From positions 1 to 64,000 of the forward strand of contig NZ_WWCS01000001.1 of assembly GCF_009857535.1 (NCBI RefSeq): a DNA stretch of 64,000 nucleotides, read 5' to 3'. The notes under the pieces were generated by a model that saw only the letters and a program-made list of their open reading frames with translations, was not told the origin of the DNA and made no database searches. The position numbers and the translations under genes are program-made. Shown here piece by piece: positions 8,532 through 17,286 of the stretch; within the stretch, counting starts at the first letter, position 1, and each line of letters starts with the position of its first letter. The stretch comes from Duganella margarita. Its GTDB lineage: Bacteria > Pseudomonadota > Gammaproteobacteria > Burkholderiales > Burkholderiaceae_D.

Positions 8532-11500
8532 TTAGTTGCCCAGCATGGTGAAACCGGCCCAGTAAAACGGATGGCTGTGGGTGCCGGCCGGCATGCTTGC
8601 CGACGCCGGTGCGTCGATCGCCTTCAGGCCGCGTGCGCGTCCGGCGCCGGTTGCCGCCGCGCTGGCGATCTGTCGCAATTGTGCCTGACGCAATGCCTCC
8701 GGCTTGCTGGCGCCGCGTCCCAACGCTTGATAAAAGTCGGTCATCAATGTGGCGGTGGAGCGGTCCGACACGCGCCACAGGCTGGCCAGCACGTTGCGCG
8801 CGCCGCGTTCGCGCGCCAGCCAGGCCAGGCTGGCCAGTTCGCGGCCGGTGGCGTCGACACCGGCCGGCACCGCCGTTTCGCAGGCGGACAGGGTCAGCAG
8901 GTCCAGGCCGGTGAAGCGGAAGCGCGGAAGCGCCAGTTCCGCCAGGCTAAGACGCTGGCCGTTGCCAAGCAGCAGATAGGAGCCGTCGTCGCGCCCCGAG
9001 CGCAGCACGAAGTGGCTGGCGATGTGCACCATGCTGTCGCGCTGCAGCGCCCGCTCCAGGGTGGCAGCGGTAAAGCTGGCGTCCAGATAGGTCTGGCTGG
9101 GAATATGGCCGGCGCGCTCGGTGGCGCTCACGGCCTGCAACTCGCGCGCCACATAGGGCAAGGCCGGCAGATCGTCGGTGGCCTGGCTTTGGCCGAACAG
9201 CGCAACCGAATGCGTGCGCGCCGGGGCGTTGCTTGTGGCTGGTACGTCGTTCGAGTCGGCGCCGCCGGCGACCTGCAGCGGCAAGCGCTCCACCAGCCAA
9301 TGACGGCCATCGTGCAACATGGCGAACGGCAGGTAGCGCAGCACGCCGTTCAGCGACAGGCTCAGACTGCGGGCCTGCGCCAGCTCCTGCGCCACCGGCG
9401 CCAGCAGCTGGTTGTACAGCCGCTGCGCGTGCGGACGCGGATCTTTGCCGGGATCTTGCGCCAGCCGCCGCAAGGAGGCGATCTCGCGCGCCAACGCCGC
9501 CTCATCGACATCCAGCGTCACCACGCGCGCCACGCTGTCATGCTGAACCACGATGCGCAAGCGGCGTTCGCTCACCAGATACGTCAGCTGCAACCGCCCC
9601 GCCGGCAATGCCGCGCGCGTGACGGTGTCTAGCGTCCTATCCGGTACCGCAGCCGACGCGGCGGGCGAAGACGCAGCCAGCGATGTTGCCGCGATGGCGG
9701 ATGCGGCGGCATTCGGCGCGCTCCACTCCGCCGTAGCCGCGTCCAACAAGCGCTGCATGTCGGCCTGCGCCTTCGCCAGTTCCGCCGCGCCACCTGCGCT
9801 GCCCTGCGCCTGATGCTCGCGCGCCTTCGCCAGCGCTTGCGCGGCTTGCTCCAACGCTTGCGCGCGCGCCGTAAACTGCTGTTGCGCCAACTGGTCTGCG
9901 CCGTCGAAACCAAGACGGGCAATGCGGGCGTCCTGGCGGCTATCGGCGCTGGTGTCCGCGCCACGCACCAGATCGTGGAATTCGTTTTCCTCCACCATCG
10001 CCAGCACGCTTTCCGCTTCGCCGATACGGCGCCGGTCCAACAATCGATCAACCAATTGCTGATACGCTACCTGCTTCAACTGCACAAAACTATGCTGCTG
10101 CTCGACCGGCAAACCGGTGATATTCTCGCGCGCCAGCTGCAAAGCATTCACCGCCTGTTTGCCAAGAAACACCGCCTGATTGCCATCATCCAGCGCGCTC
10201 AACTGCGCAGCCGCGCGCGCCTGCAACAACGTCGCGCGATTAGCCAGACCGATCGCCATGGCGCGCGCGCTTTGCTGACGCGCCAGCGCAAGGTCCGGGC
10301 CGCGTGCATTCAATGCGGCGGCATCCAGCAGCGCATTGGCATACGTGGGATGCGACAGACCACGCTGCCCGGCCAACTGCTGCGCCAGCACGCCAACACG
10401 TTCCGCCAGCACAGACAAGGCTTGCGCATCGATGCCGACCCGTTCGGCACGCACTGCATTAAGCGCCAGATCCACTTCAGTCTGGCCATTGGCCATCGGA
10501 TCAGGCAACGCCGCCACACGCTGCGCCAGTTCGGCCAGTGTGCTCTCGGCTTGCTCGTAGCGTCCCAGCGCCAGCAGCGCCTGCGCGCGCAGCATGGCGG
10601 CGACGCGCTCATCACCGCCCAGCACCCCCTGCGCCGCGCGGGCCACGGCGGCGGCGCGTTCGGCCTCGTCCAATGCCACCTGCGCCTGCCCCAGCGCCAA
10701 CAGCGCCTTGGCATGGGCCAGCTGGAGCCAGACGCACGAGGCAGCAATCCCGCCCGGCATCGCCCGGCAGGCGTCAAATCCCGCCTGCGCCGCGGCTGCC
10801 GAGCGGCCCAAACGGTTGTTAGCCAACTGCGTACTCGCCACATCCTGCCAGGCGCTGATGGTTTGTGCATGGTGCTCGCCCAAGGTTGCGCGACGGATGC
10901 GCAGCACCTGTTCCGCCTCGCTGGCCGCCTGTGCCGCCTCGCCCAGCCGCAGGTGAATGGCCGATACGCGCGACAGCGCATACGTGGAATTCACCGCATC
11001 GGGGCCGAAACGCCGCACCGCGCTGGCCAGCCCCTGTTCGGCGAAGGTCAATGCCGCCGCATCGTTGCCGGCCTCGGTGTACCACGCCGCCATATCCTGC
11101 GTACTGGTCTGCGTCTCAGTGCGGTCCTGGCCGAAAGCGGCCAGACGGATGCGGTAAGCGCGTTCCAGATAGTAGTAAGCCTCTTGCTGCTTGCCCTGCC
11201 GAAGCAAGAGCACGCCGACGTCGCGCATGCCCCAGGCGTGGTCGGTGCTGTCGGTGCCGGAGGTGTGCTCCCAGATATCCATCGCCTCCTTGGCGTAGAC
11301 CAGGCCGCGCGCGTAGTCACGCGTCATCAGCGTGATGCCGGACAGGTTGGACAGCAGCGTGCCATAGGAACTGGTGCGGGTGCCCTCCGACTTCGCCTTG
11401 ACGCGCAGCGCTATTTCCCCCCACTGCCAGGCCAGGTCGAAACGGCTGGACTGTCGGTACAGGTACATCAACTCGGCCGGATAATGCACGCCCTCGCGGT

Positions 11501-11885
11501 CGGGATCGCCGTCCGGCGTAGCGCTGCTGTCGATTTTCTGGCGCAATGCCCAGCCTTCCAGCAAGGCCGCTTCGCTGTCGGCATAGCGGTTCAGGTGATG
11601 GACCGTCTGGCCATACTCCAGCAGGGCGGCTGAGATGCCGCGCATATCGCCGGCCGCGCGGCACAGGCGCAACGCTTGCTCGAAGGATGACACGGCATCC
11701 TGATAGCGCTCCTGCTCGAACGCCTTGTCACCAATCGCCAGCAATTCGCCGGCGGCGGGCTGGCAACTGCCGGTAGCGGGCGCCGCCGATGGCGCCATTA
11801 CCGGAATCGCCGTCTGCGCGGCTACCGGGGAACCAGCGGCCACCACATACAGCCACGCAGCGCATGCCAGCAACCTTCGCTTCAT
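8532..11885 (-). CDS. Exported TPR-CHAT protein (caspase-like protease)
   Basis: I start at ATG 11883-11885 (1,117 residues): this gives a signal peptide (MKRRLLACAAWLYVVAAG, cleavage after VAAQ) and an ATGA overlap with the caspase gene. The first part (about 40-450) contains tetratricopeptide-like helices, for example DKAFEQERYQDAVSSFEQAL. A long helical middle leads to a C-terminal CHAT domain. The CHAT catalytic pair is visible as HIASHF (His about 958) and LSACET (Cys about 1002), followed by the conserved RGARNVLASLWRVSD. CHAT domains are separase/caspase-related cysteine peptidases; TPR-CHAT is the protease of the type III-E CRISPR system. Here there is no CRISPR, and the partner genes are a caspase, an anti-sigma and an ECF sigma. 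Being exported, it should act in the periplasm. Confidence 0.85.
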   Translation of the reverse strand: MKRRLLACAAWLYVVAAGSPVAAQTAIPVMAPSAAPATGSCQPAAGELLAIGDKAFEQERYQDAVSSFEQALRLCRAAGDMRGISAALLEYGQTVHHLNRYADSEAALLEGWALRQKIDSSATPDGDPDREGVHYPAELMYLYRQSSRFDLAWQWGEIALRVKAKSEGTRTSSYGTLLSNLSGITLMTRDYARGLVYAKEAMDIWEHTSGTDSTDHAWGMRDVGVLLLRQGKQQEAYYYLERAYRIRLAAFGQDRTETQTSTQDMAAWYTEAGNDAAALTFAEQGLASAVRRFGPDAVNSTYALSRVSAIHLRLGEAAQAASEAEQVLRIRRATLGEHHAQTISAWQDVASTQLANNRLGRSAAAAQAGFDACRAMPGGIAASCVWLQLAHAKALLALGQAQVALDEAERAAAVARAAQGVLGGDERVAAMLRAQALLALGRYEQAESTLAELAQRVAALPDPMANGQTEVDLALNAVRAERVGIDAQALSVLAERVGVLAQQLAGQRGLSHPTYANALLDAAALNARGPDLALARQQSARAMAIGLANRATLLQARAAAQLSALDDGNQAVFLGKQAVNALQLARENITGLPVEQQHSFVQLKQVAYQQLVDRLLDRRRIGEAESVLAMVEENEFHDLVRGADTSADSRQDARIARLGFDGADQLAQQQFTARAQALEQAAQALAKAREHQAQGSAGGAAELAKAQADMQRLLDAATAEWSAPNAAASAIAATSLAASSPAASAAVPDRTLDTVTRAALPAGRLQLTYLVSERRLRIVVQHDSVARVVTLDVDEAALAREIASLRRLAQDPGKDPRPHAQRLYNQLLAPVAQELAQARSLSLSLNGVLRYLPFAMLHDGRHWLVERLPLQVAGGADSNDVPATSNAPARTHSVALFGQSQATDDLPALPYVARELQAVSATERAGHIPSQTYLDASFTAATLERALQRDSMVHIASHFVLRSGRDDGSYLLLGNGQRLSLAELALPRFRFTGLDLLTLSACETAVPAGVDATGRELASLAWLARERGARNVLASLWRVSDRSTATLMTDFYQALGRGASKPEALRQAQLRQIASAAATGAGRARGLKAIDAPASASMPAGTHSHPFYWAGFTMLGN

Positions 11886-13834
11886 TGTCTGCCTCCTGCC
11901 GCCACGCGCCAGCTGACGCGCGCCACCTGCGCCTGGTCCGGATTGTGTCCGGTCGCCAGCGAGGCGCCACGTTCGGCCGGCGCGGCAACGTTGCTGCGCA
12001 ACGCATCGAGCAGCGCAAAGCGGCGCGGCATGGCGCCACTGGTAGCCGGTGCGGCCACCAGCGCCAGCCATTCCGGCGCACCGGCCGCACCCTGGACCGT
12101 GACCTCGAATTCGCGCTCAAAGCGGCTGATCTGGACCGGCGTGCCGGGCGGCAGGCGATTGCTGTCGCCCTCAAACGGCGGAAACACGCGCGTGGCCGGC
12201 CCGCTCAACGGCAGATGCACAATGCCGGCATCGACGGAATCCTCGCCACCGTTTTCCACTACCACGCGCAGGCGGGTGCCAGGCGTCAGCGGACCAAGGT
12301 CGCGATCGGCAAACGGCAGGCTGATGGCGGCTTGACCCGGAGCCTGTATCTCGATACGCGCTTGCAGCAGCGGTGCGGCGGCGGCGGTCGACGGCAACGC
12401 CAGCAAGGCGGCGATGCTGGCGGCGCGCGCGCGCAAGGCCGGCAGTTCCTTATCTGCCACGCGCAAGCGCACCGCGCTACGACCGGGCAGCGTGACGCTG
12501 ACCGCCCGCGTGCTACCCTGCCGCCCAAGGATGGCAACTGTGGCCGCGCCGGCCGACATGCCGCCAGCCGCGCTGCCGACAGCCGTGGTGTTGGCCGGCA
12601 GCCGGCTAGCCCAGCCGCCGGCCGGAGCCGCGCCGTTCCCTTGCAGGCCGGTACGGCCGCCGTCAAGTGGCGGGCTGAGCGCCAGCGGGCCAGCACCGTC
12701 GCCGGCTGTTGCGACGCTGTCGGCGACGGCCAGCCGCGCCTCGCCCCAGCCGACGTCGGTGACGCGCCAGAGGCTGGCGCCGCGCTGCAACAGATCACCT
12801 GCCTGCAAGCCATCCAGACGGCCATAGGGCACATACCAGCCGCGTCCGTCCTGCCGGACCGGCCACAACACCGGCGCCCCGGCGGCTGTCCACAACCGCT
12901 GCTCCAGCGTGCCGGCATACACCGGCGATGGCCTGGCGCTCGCTGGTAACTGCCGCGCATCCAATGCGTCGCGATAGTGCTGGTTGGTGGCGCCGGCCCA
13001 CGCCAGGTAGCTGGCAGGACTATCGCCCAAGCCGGCGATCAGTGCGCGCGTGAAAATGCCGCGCGCCTGGCCGGCATAGTCGCTGCTGAGCGCCTCGGCG
13101 CTGCGCTGCTGCGGCTCGGCGGCAAAGAAGCCGATAAACAACGGCCGCTCATGCGGCATGGCCGCGCTGACCGGCGGCGGCATGTCCGCACGCTCGCTGT
13201 CAGGACGCCGGACGCCCAGACTGGCCGGCCGTGGCAGCCATCCCATCGCCGAGTTGGACAGACCGCGCCAAGCCAGGCCGGGATCACCGCGCGTGCTGCC
13301 GGCTGCGTAGCAGCTGTCGAACAGCGCCACCACCTGCACCCGGCGCGCCGCCAGCGCATCGATGGCGCGGCCGATGTCGGCGCTGCTGATGCTGCCGGAC
13401 AGCTGGCGGCTCTGCGCATCGATGCGGGCGTCGCGCGTCAGCAGATGCACTTGCTGGCCGGATGGCGTTTGCCACACGCCGGGCTGACCCGGCATCAGCA
13501 AGCCGTGGCCAGACCAATAGAGCACCAGCACATCGTCCGGTCGCAGTGTCTTGCCGAGTTGGGTCAGTTGCGCCAGGATGGCGCTGCGGGTCGGTGCGGC
13601 GGCACCGTCGACACCGTCGGCCAGGCTGGTGATGTGGGCGGCGGGAAAACCTTGCGCCAGCAGTGCGCTGCGCATGGCCGGCACGTCGTAGCGCGGCCCG
13701 TTCAGCCAGGCGCTGCGCGGCAAGGCCGGCATGGCCGATACGCCGACCAGCAGCGCGTAGCGCTCGGCTGCTGCCGCGGGTGCGCCAACGCCGGCGGCTG
13801 CGGCCAGCAACCAGACAAGCAGCCGGCCGCGCAT
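11882..13834 (-). CDS. Exported caspase-family (peptidase C14) protein
   Basis: Start ATG 13832-13834 gives 650 residues with a signal peptide (MRGRLLVWLLAAAAGVGA, cleavage near AAA/ERY) and a one-base overlap with the anti-sigma stop (TGATG). The caspase domain follows: ERYALLVGVSAM strand, catalytic His in VLYWSGHG (His110) and catalytic Cys in VALFDSCYAAGS (Cys175), with the long loop between. The region after about 310 is not a known domain to me; it has Gly/Ala-rich linkers and two beta-rich segments, the last containing a DUF4384-like stretch (LRVVVENGGED ... RVFPPFEGDSNRLPPG). The gene is the third in the sigma/anti-sigma/caspase/CHAT operon and overlaps both neighbours, so translation is coupled. 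Confidence 0.85.
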   Translation of the reverse strand: MRGRLLVWLLAAAAGVGAPAAAAERYALLVGVSAMPALPRSAWLNGPRYDVPAMRSALLAQGFPAAHITSLADGVDGAAAPTRSAILAQLTQLGKTLRPDDVLVLYWSGHGLLMPGQPGVWQTPSGQQVHLLTRDARIDAQSRQLSGSISSADIGRAIDALAARRVQVVALFDSCYAAGSTRGDPGLAWRGLSNSAMGWLPRPASLGVRRPDSERADMPPPVSAAMPHERPLFIGFFAAEPQQRSAEALSSDYAGQARGIFTRALIAGLGDSPASYLAWAGATNQHYRDALDARQLPASARPSPVYAGTLEQRLWTAAGAPVLWPVRQDGRGWYVPYGRLDGLQAGDLLQRGASLWRVTDVGWGEARLAVADSVATAGDGAGPLALSPPLDGGRTGLQGNGAAPAGGWASRLPANTTAVGSAAGGMSAGAATVAILGRQGSTRAVSVTLPGRSAVRLRVADKELPALRARAASIAALLALPSTAAAAPLLQARIEIQAPGQAAISLPFADRDLGPLTPGTRLRVVVENGGEDSVDAGIVHLPLSGPATRVFPPFEGDSNRLPPGTPVQISRFEREFEVTVQGAAGAPEWLALVAAPATSGAMPRRFALLDALRSNVAAPAERGASLATGHNPDQAQVARVSWRVAAGGRQ

Positions 13835-14481
13835 CAGGGTTGCGGCGCCGCCGGTGCGAGCGGAATGACGCTGGCCTCGGCCACCACGGCGGTAGCCCGC
13901 AATTGCGCGAGCGCGGCAGTGGCATCCTCGGCTTGCAGCAGATAGCGCTGGCCGCCTTGCGGGCCGCCGACGATGCGGGCATGGACTTGCAGCAGCGCTG
14001 CTTCCACCTGCGCCAGACTGGCGTCGGCGGCGAAGCGCACCTGCAGGTTGGCGGCCGGGGCGGCGACGTTGAGTGGCGCGGCACGCCAGGCCACATCGGT
14101 GTCGGGCGCGTGGCCCAGCATCCAGCCCTGCACCGCACATATCGCTACCAGCGACGCCACGATGGCTGGCGTGAACTGCGGCACCAGGCGCAGATCGAAC
14201 AGGCGCTGCCACCAGGCGTTGCGTGGCGGTTGCGTAGCGGTCACGGTCGTAGACACCGGTGCAGCGGCGATACGCCGATGCAGCTCATCAAGTCCGGTAT
14301 CGCTATCCATGGCCGCGATCTGCGCCGCGATGGCGCCGCGCACATCCTCCAGCATGGCGGCCTGCGCCTGCCACGCCGCATCGGTGGCCAGCAACGCCGC
14401 GATGCGTTCTGCATCCGCGCCGGTGACGTGACCGGTGAGGTAGTCGGGCAAGCGTTCCAGCAAACGTTGTTGCTCATCCAT
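13834..14481 (-). CDS. Single-pass anti-sigma factor of the ECF operon
   Basis: From ATG 14479-14481 the protein has 215 residues and overlaps the sigma gene by 8 bp. Residues 1-70 resemble an anti-sigma N-terminal domain (MDEQQRLLERLPDYLTGHVT, then helices). One membrane segment lies at about 125-145 (FTPAIVASLVAICAVQGWML), followed by a periplasmic C-terminal part of about 70 residues with two short beta-alpha units. It lacks the His/Cys zinc motif of the ZAS class. The topology (cytoplasmic sigma binder, periplasmic sensor) is that of RseA-type factors controlled by regulated proteolysis; whether the two downstream protease-like proteins act on it is inference. Confidence 0.75.
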   Translation of the reverse strand: MDEQQRLLERLPDYLTGHVTGADAERIAALLATDAAWQAQAAMLEDVRGAIAAQIAAMDSDTGLDELHRRIAAAPVSTTVTATQPPRNAWWQRLFDLRLVPQFTPAIVASLVAICAVQGWMLGHAPDTDVAWRAAPLNVAAPAANLQVRFAADASLAQVEAALLQVHARIVGGPQGGQRYLLQAEDATAALAQLRATAVVAEASVIPLAPAAPQP

Positions 14482-15097
14482 GACGGCCACCTTCCTGTAC
14501 AAACCAGCGCTCCAGGCACTGGCGCAAATTGAGCCGGCCATGGAACAGCCGGCTCTTGACGGTGCCCTCCACCGCGCCTTGAATGCGGGCGATCTCGCCC
14601 ACCGACAAATCTTCCAACGCCCACAACGTCAGGCTTTCCCGCTGCAGCGGATTGCGCAGGCGGCGCAAGCAATTGAGTACCGCCGAACGGCGCTGCGCAT
14701 TCTCCTGCAACACCATCGGACTGGGCGCCATCATCTCCAGATGGGTAGCGGCCGCCTGCTCCAGCTCACCCTCTTCATCCAGCAACACTTCCGCCGCCTG
14801 CCGCTTGCCGTGGCGACGAATCTGATCGACCGTCTTGTTGCGCGTTAGCGTGAGCAGCCAGCTGGCGAATTCGATGCGACCGTCGTAGCGCAGCGGCGCC
14901 CGCCACAAATCATGAAACACATCGACCGTGACCTCGTCGGCGATGGCGTCGGCATCCAGTCCGCAGCGCAGCAGCTTGGCATGGGCAAACACCCGCACCT
15001 TGCGCGACCAGCCGCGATACAGCGCATCGAGCGCGCGCTGGTCGCCGCCGGCCATGGCCGCCAGCAGCTCGCCGGGCGCCAGCGCAGGCGTACTCAA
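14474..15097 (-). CDS. ECF-family RNA polymerase sigma factor
   Basis: This 207-residue sigma-70 family protein has region 2 (ADEVTVDVFHDLWR ... FASWLLTLTRNKTVDQIRRH) and region 4 (RESLTLWALEDLSVGEIARI, then GTVKSRLFHGRLNLR). The linker between regions 2 and 4 is somewhat long and glutamate-rich. It heads a four-gene operon with overlapping stops and starts throughout. A sigma-70-like -10 lies 52 bp upstream. Its target promoters cannot be named; the divergent membrane/lipoprotein operon starting at 15285 is a candidate. Confidence 0.9.
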   Translation of the reverse strand: MSTPALAPGELLAAMAGGDQRALDALYRGWSRKVRVFAHAKLLRCGLDADAIADEVTVDVFHDLWRAPLRYDGRIEFASWLLTLTRNKTVDQIRRHGKRQAAEVLLDEEGELEQAAATHLEMMAPSPMVLQENAQRRSAVLNCLRRLRNPLQRESLTLWALEDLSVGEIARIQGAVEGTVKSRLFHGRLNLRQCLERWFVQEGGRHG

Positions 15098-15148
15098 GCA
15101 GGCCTCCGACGGGATTTTTTGACGGTGGGATTGGTAATCATGAGAAAC

Positions 15149-15179
15149 ATTATAGGGTCAGATCATCATCTTTTGGCAA
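15149..15179 (-). promoter_or_regulatory. Putative sigma-70 promoter of the ECF/caspase/CHAT operon
   Basis: A perfect TATAAT (minus strand, 15154-15149) lies 52 bp before the sigma start codon, with TTGCCA at 15179-15174 as possible -35; the 19-base spacer is long. The surrounding intergenic region is AT-rich compared with the genes. Confidence 0.45.
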
Positions 15180-15284
15180 CATCCAAAAAACAAAAAATAA
15201 TTTGAACCGTGCTCTCCAGGCTTACGAATAACCCCGCGACAGGCTGCGTGTGCGGCACTGGAACTGGAGAGGAGAAACAGCATC

Positions 15285-16091
15285 ATGAAAAAACGCGGCA
15301 AGATTTTGCGGGACACCAACGCCGGCCCCGGCCTGCTGAGTATCGACGGCGTACAGCATCCGTTCACGCTGGAAGCGCACTGGAAGTCGGACACGCCGCC
15401 CAAGGTCGGCCTAGTGGTCGAAGCCGACCTGGATGAGGTCGGCGTCTTGCGGACCGTGGTCCCGGTGGCAGACACCCAACTGGCCAAGGAGCAAGCGGAA
15501 CTGGCGATGCAGGCCGCCAAGGCCAAAGGCGGCGAACTGGCCGCCGGCCTGACCGCGCGCTTCGGCGTGCCGACGCTGGTCGCCATGGCGGCACTAGTGG
15601 CCGGCTGGTTCTTCCTCAACACCGTCGCCATCCAGATCTCGTCCAGCTACCGCATCGGACTGTCGTTCTGGAAAATCCTCGGCGTGCTCAACTCGCCGGC
15701 CACGCTGATGACCAGCTTTAGCGATATGGGTGGCGGCGGCGGTGGCGGCATCTACGCCTTCCTGTGCATCGTCGCCCTGATCGCGCCGCTGGCGCCGCAA
15801 GTCTGGAAGGACAAGCGCGCCTACCTGGGCGGCCTGCTGCCGCTGGCCTTCATGCTGCTGGTGGCGCTGATGGTCTACCTCGGCATCAGCGATGGCCTGA
15901 AGCAGGCGCAAGGCGCCGCCAGCATGTTCGGCGGCGGCCAGGGTGCACGCATGGCCGAAAACGTCGGCAATGAAATGCTGCGCGAAGCCATGCGCGCCAT
16001 CTCCATAGGCATTGGCGGCTACCTGGCGCTGGCGGCCAGCCTCTACCTGGCCGGTCGCAGCGCCATCCAATTCCTCGCCGCCAAGGCTTGA
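15285..16091 (+). CDS. Membrane protein of unknown function with N-terminal beta domain
   Basis: This 268-residue protein starts after a strong ribosome-binding site (GGAGAGGAG). Residues 1-65 look like a small OB-type beta domain (GKILRDTN, SIDGVQHPFTLEAHW, VGLVVEADLDEVGVL). A short Ala/Lys/Glu helix follows. Four membrane segments are visible at about 93-115, 155-175, 185-205 and 240-258. A run of seven glycines sits after the first transmembrane pair. It is the first gene of a three-gene operon with two lipoproteins, divergent from the ECF operon. I do not know the family. Confidence 0.7.
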   Translation: MKKRGKILRDTNAGPGLLSIDGVQHPFTLEAHWKSDTPPKVGLVVEADLDEVGVLRTVVPVADTQLAKEQAELAMQAAKAKGGELAAGLTARFGVPTLVAMAALVAGWFFLNTVAIQISSSYRIGLSFWKILGVLNSPATLMTSFSDMGGGGGGGIYAFLCIVALIAPLAPQVWKDKRAYLGGLLPLAFMLLVALMVYLGISDGLKQAQGAASMFGGGQGARMAENVGNEMLREAMRAISIGIGGYLALAASLYLAGRSAIQFLAAKA

Positions 16092-16120
16092 ACCCTCTTT
16101 AACTTGATCAAGGAACCATC

Positions 16121-16882
16121 ATGCGCCATCCATTCCGTATCCTCCCTGCCGCCAGCCTGCTGACGCTGGCCCTGCTGGCCGCCTGCGGCGACAAGGCCGC
16201 CACCGTGCCGGCCGGCGCCGACGTCAAGCCGAACCTGACCGACGCCGCCAAGCCGGCCGTCATGGCCGAACAAGCCAAGGAACAGGCGCGCGCCGCCCTG
16301 CCGAAAGGCGATCCGAACACGCCGGCCAGTAGCTACACCGACATCGAAAGCGGCAACCAGCTGATGTTCGCCTACCTCGGCGTGGCCGGCATGCCGGTCG
16401 ACTACAACGAAGTCGCGACCAGCTACTCGCGCGACTACGCCACCGCCTCCGACGAGTTCAAGAAAAACGATCTGCTGAAAGCGCTGAAAGTGAAGATCGA
16501 CGCCGGCGTGGCGCAGGCGGCGCAGCAGCGCTACGTCAAGCTGGAGATTGCCAGCCCGGTGCAGAAATATGACTTCGAGAAAAAAGGCTTCCCGCTCGAT
16601 TCATCGCTGTGGGAAAAGGGCTCGTACCGCTACTTTGGCGACAACAGCAGCTACAAGATCGGCTTTAACAACGGCGCCAGCTTCCGCTACCTCAACGTGC
16701 CGGAAGAAGACAAGGCGCGCGTGATCGAAGGCTTGCGCAGCAAGTACGAAGCGATGCACCTGGTGGTGTACGGCTACGTGCAGGACGCCGACGTCAGCAA
16801 GAAGGTAGTACAGGCGCAGATCCTCAAGGTCGAGCTGGTCGACAAGAAAGGCAATGTGCTGGCCAGCCAGGCGGCCCAATAA
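16121..16882 (+). CDS. Lipoprotein of unknown function
   Basis: The 253-residue product begins with a lipoprotein signal (RILPAASLLTLALLAACGDK; lipobox LAAC at about residue 21). The mature part is mixed alpha/beta, with a distinctive SSLWEKGSYRYFGDNSSYKI segment and no cysteines apart from the lipidated one that I could see. It lies 29 bp after the membrane-protein gene and 21 bp before the small lipoprotein, so the three are likely one transcript. Its role is unknown. Confidence 0.65.
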   Translation: MRHPFRILPAASLLTLALLAACGDKAATVPAGADVKPNLTDAAKPAVMAEQAKEQARAALPKGDPNTPASSYTDIESGNQLMFAYLGVAGMPVDYNEVATSYSRDYATASDEFKKNDLLKALKVKIDAGVAQAAQQRYVKLEIASPVQKYDFEKKGFPLDSSLWEKGSYRYFGDNSSYKIGFNNGASFRYLNVPEEDKARVIEGLRSKYEAMHLVVYGYVQDADVSKKVVQAQILKVELVDKKGNVLASQAAQ

Positions 16883-16903
16883 TCACACTAACGGAAAGAA
16901 ATC

Positions 16904-17209
16904 ATGAACAACATCAAACGCGTACTGGCCTGCCTCGGCAGCCTGGCAGTGCTGTCCGCCTGCACCACCGTCACGCCCAACAACCTCCGCGAAGTCAACG
17001 ACAGTGACGTGAAGTCCTGCAAGCTGGCAGGTCCGGTCTACGGTTCCGACTCGGTGTTTGTCGGCCTGAGCGCCGGCATCGGCACCAAGAACGCCAAGGC
17101 CAAGGCCATGAACGAAGCCGTACGCCTGAAAGCCACCGACGTCGTCTGGTCGCAGCAAGGTACCAGCATGACCAGCGAGTGGATCGGCAAGGCCTACGTC
17201 TGCAAATAA
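16904..17209 (+). CDS. Small lipoprotein, DUF4156-like
   Basis: This 101-residue protein has a lipoprotein signal (RVLACLGSLAVLSAC; lipobox LSAC) and a mature region with two cysteines (SCKLAG and the C-terminal AYVCK) that could form a disulfide. The pattern KNAKAKAMNEAVRLKATDVV resembles the conserved core of DUF4156-type small lipoproteins (A..KA...GA..V). It is the last gene of the operon, ended by the hairpin at 17231. Confidence 0.6.
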   Translation: MNNIKRVLACLGSLAVLSACTTVTPNNLREVNDSDVKSCKLAGPVYGSDSVFVGLSAGIGTKNAKAKAMNEAVRLKATDVVWSQQGTSMTSEWIGKAYVCK

Positions 17210-17230
17210 TCCGGCCCCTAAAATATAAAA

Positions 17231-17265
17231 AATCCCCATAACCTCAAGGAGTTATGGGGATTTTT
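17231..17265. terminator. Bidirectional terminator between lipoprotein operon and ssb
   Basis: Twelve-base arms (AATCCCCATAAC / GTTATGGGGATT) enclose an 8-base loop, with A-rich sequence on one side and a T-run on the other, so the hairpin can stop transcripts from both convergent sides: the lipoprotein operon (+) and ssb (-). Confidence 0.85.
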
Positions 17266-17286
17266 ACTTTCCCAAGCTAAGCTGGT

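Noticed and set aside
11886..12071. Extended N-terminus of the TPR-CHAT protein.
   Set aside because: The extra 62 codons are antisense-like Arg/Gly-rich sequence overlapping the caspase gene, whereas the internal ATG gives a signal peptide and an ATGA overlap.
8532..15097. Possible type III-E (Craspase-like) CRISPR system because of the TPR-CHAT gene.
   Set aside because: No Cas7-11, crRNA array or Csx30/Csx31 genes are in the window; only the protease-sigma theme is shared, and here the proteases have export signals.
15200..15230. GAACC / CGAAT pair on the plus strand considered as an ECF-type promoter for the 15285 operon.
   Set aside because: The match to known ECF consensus is too weak and the -10 element is not convincing; kept only as a lead within the divergent-operon finding.
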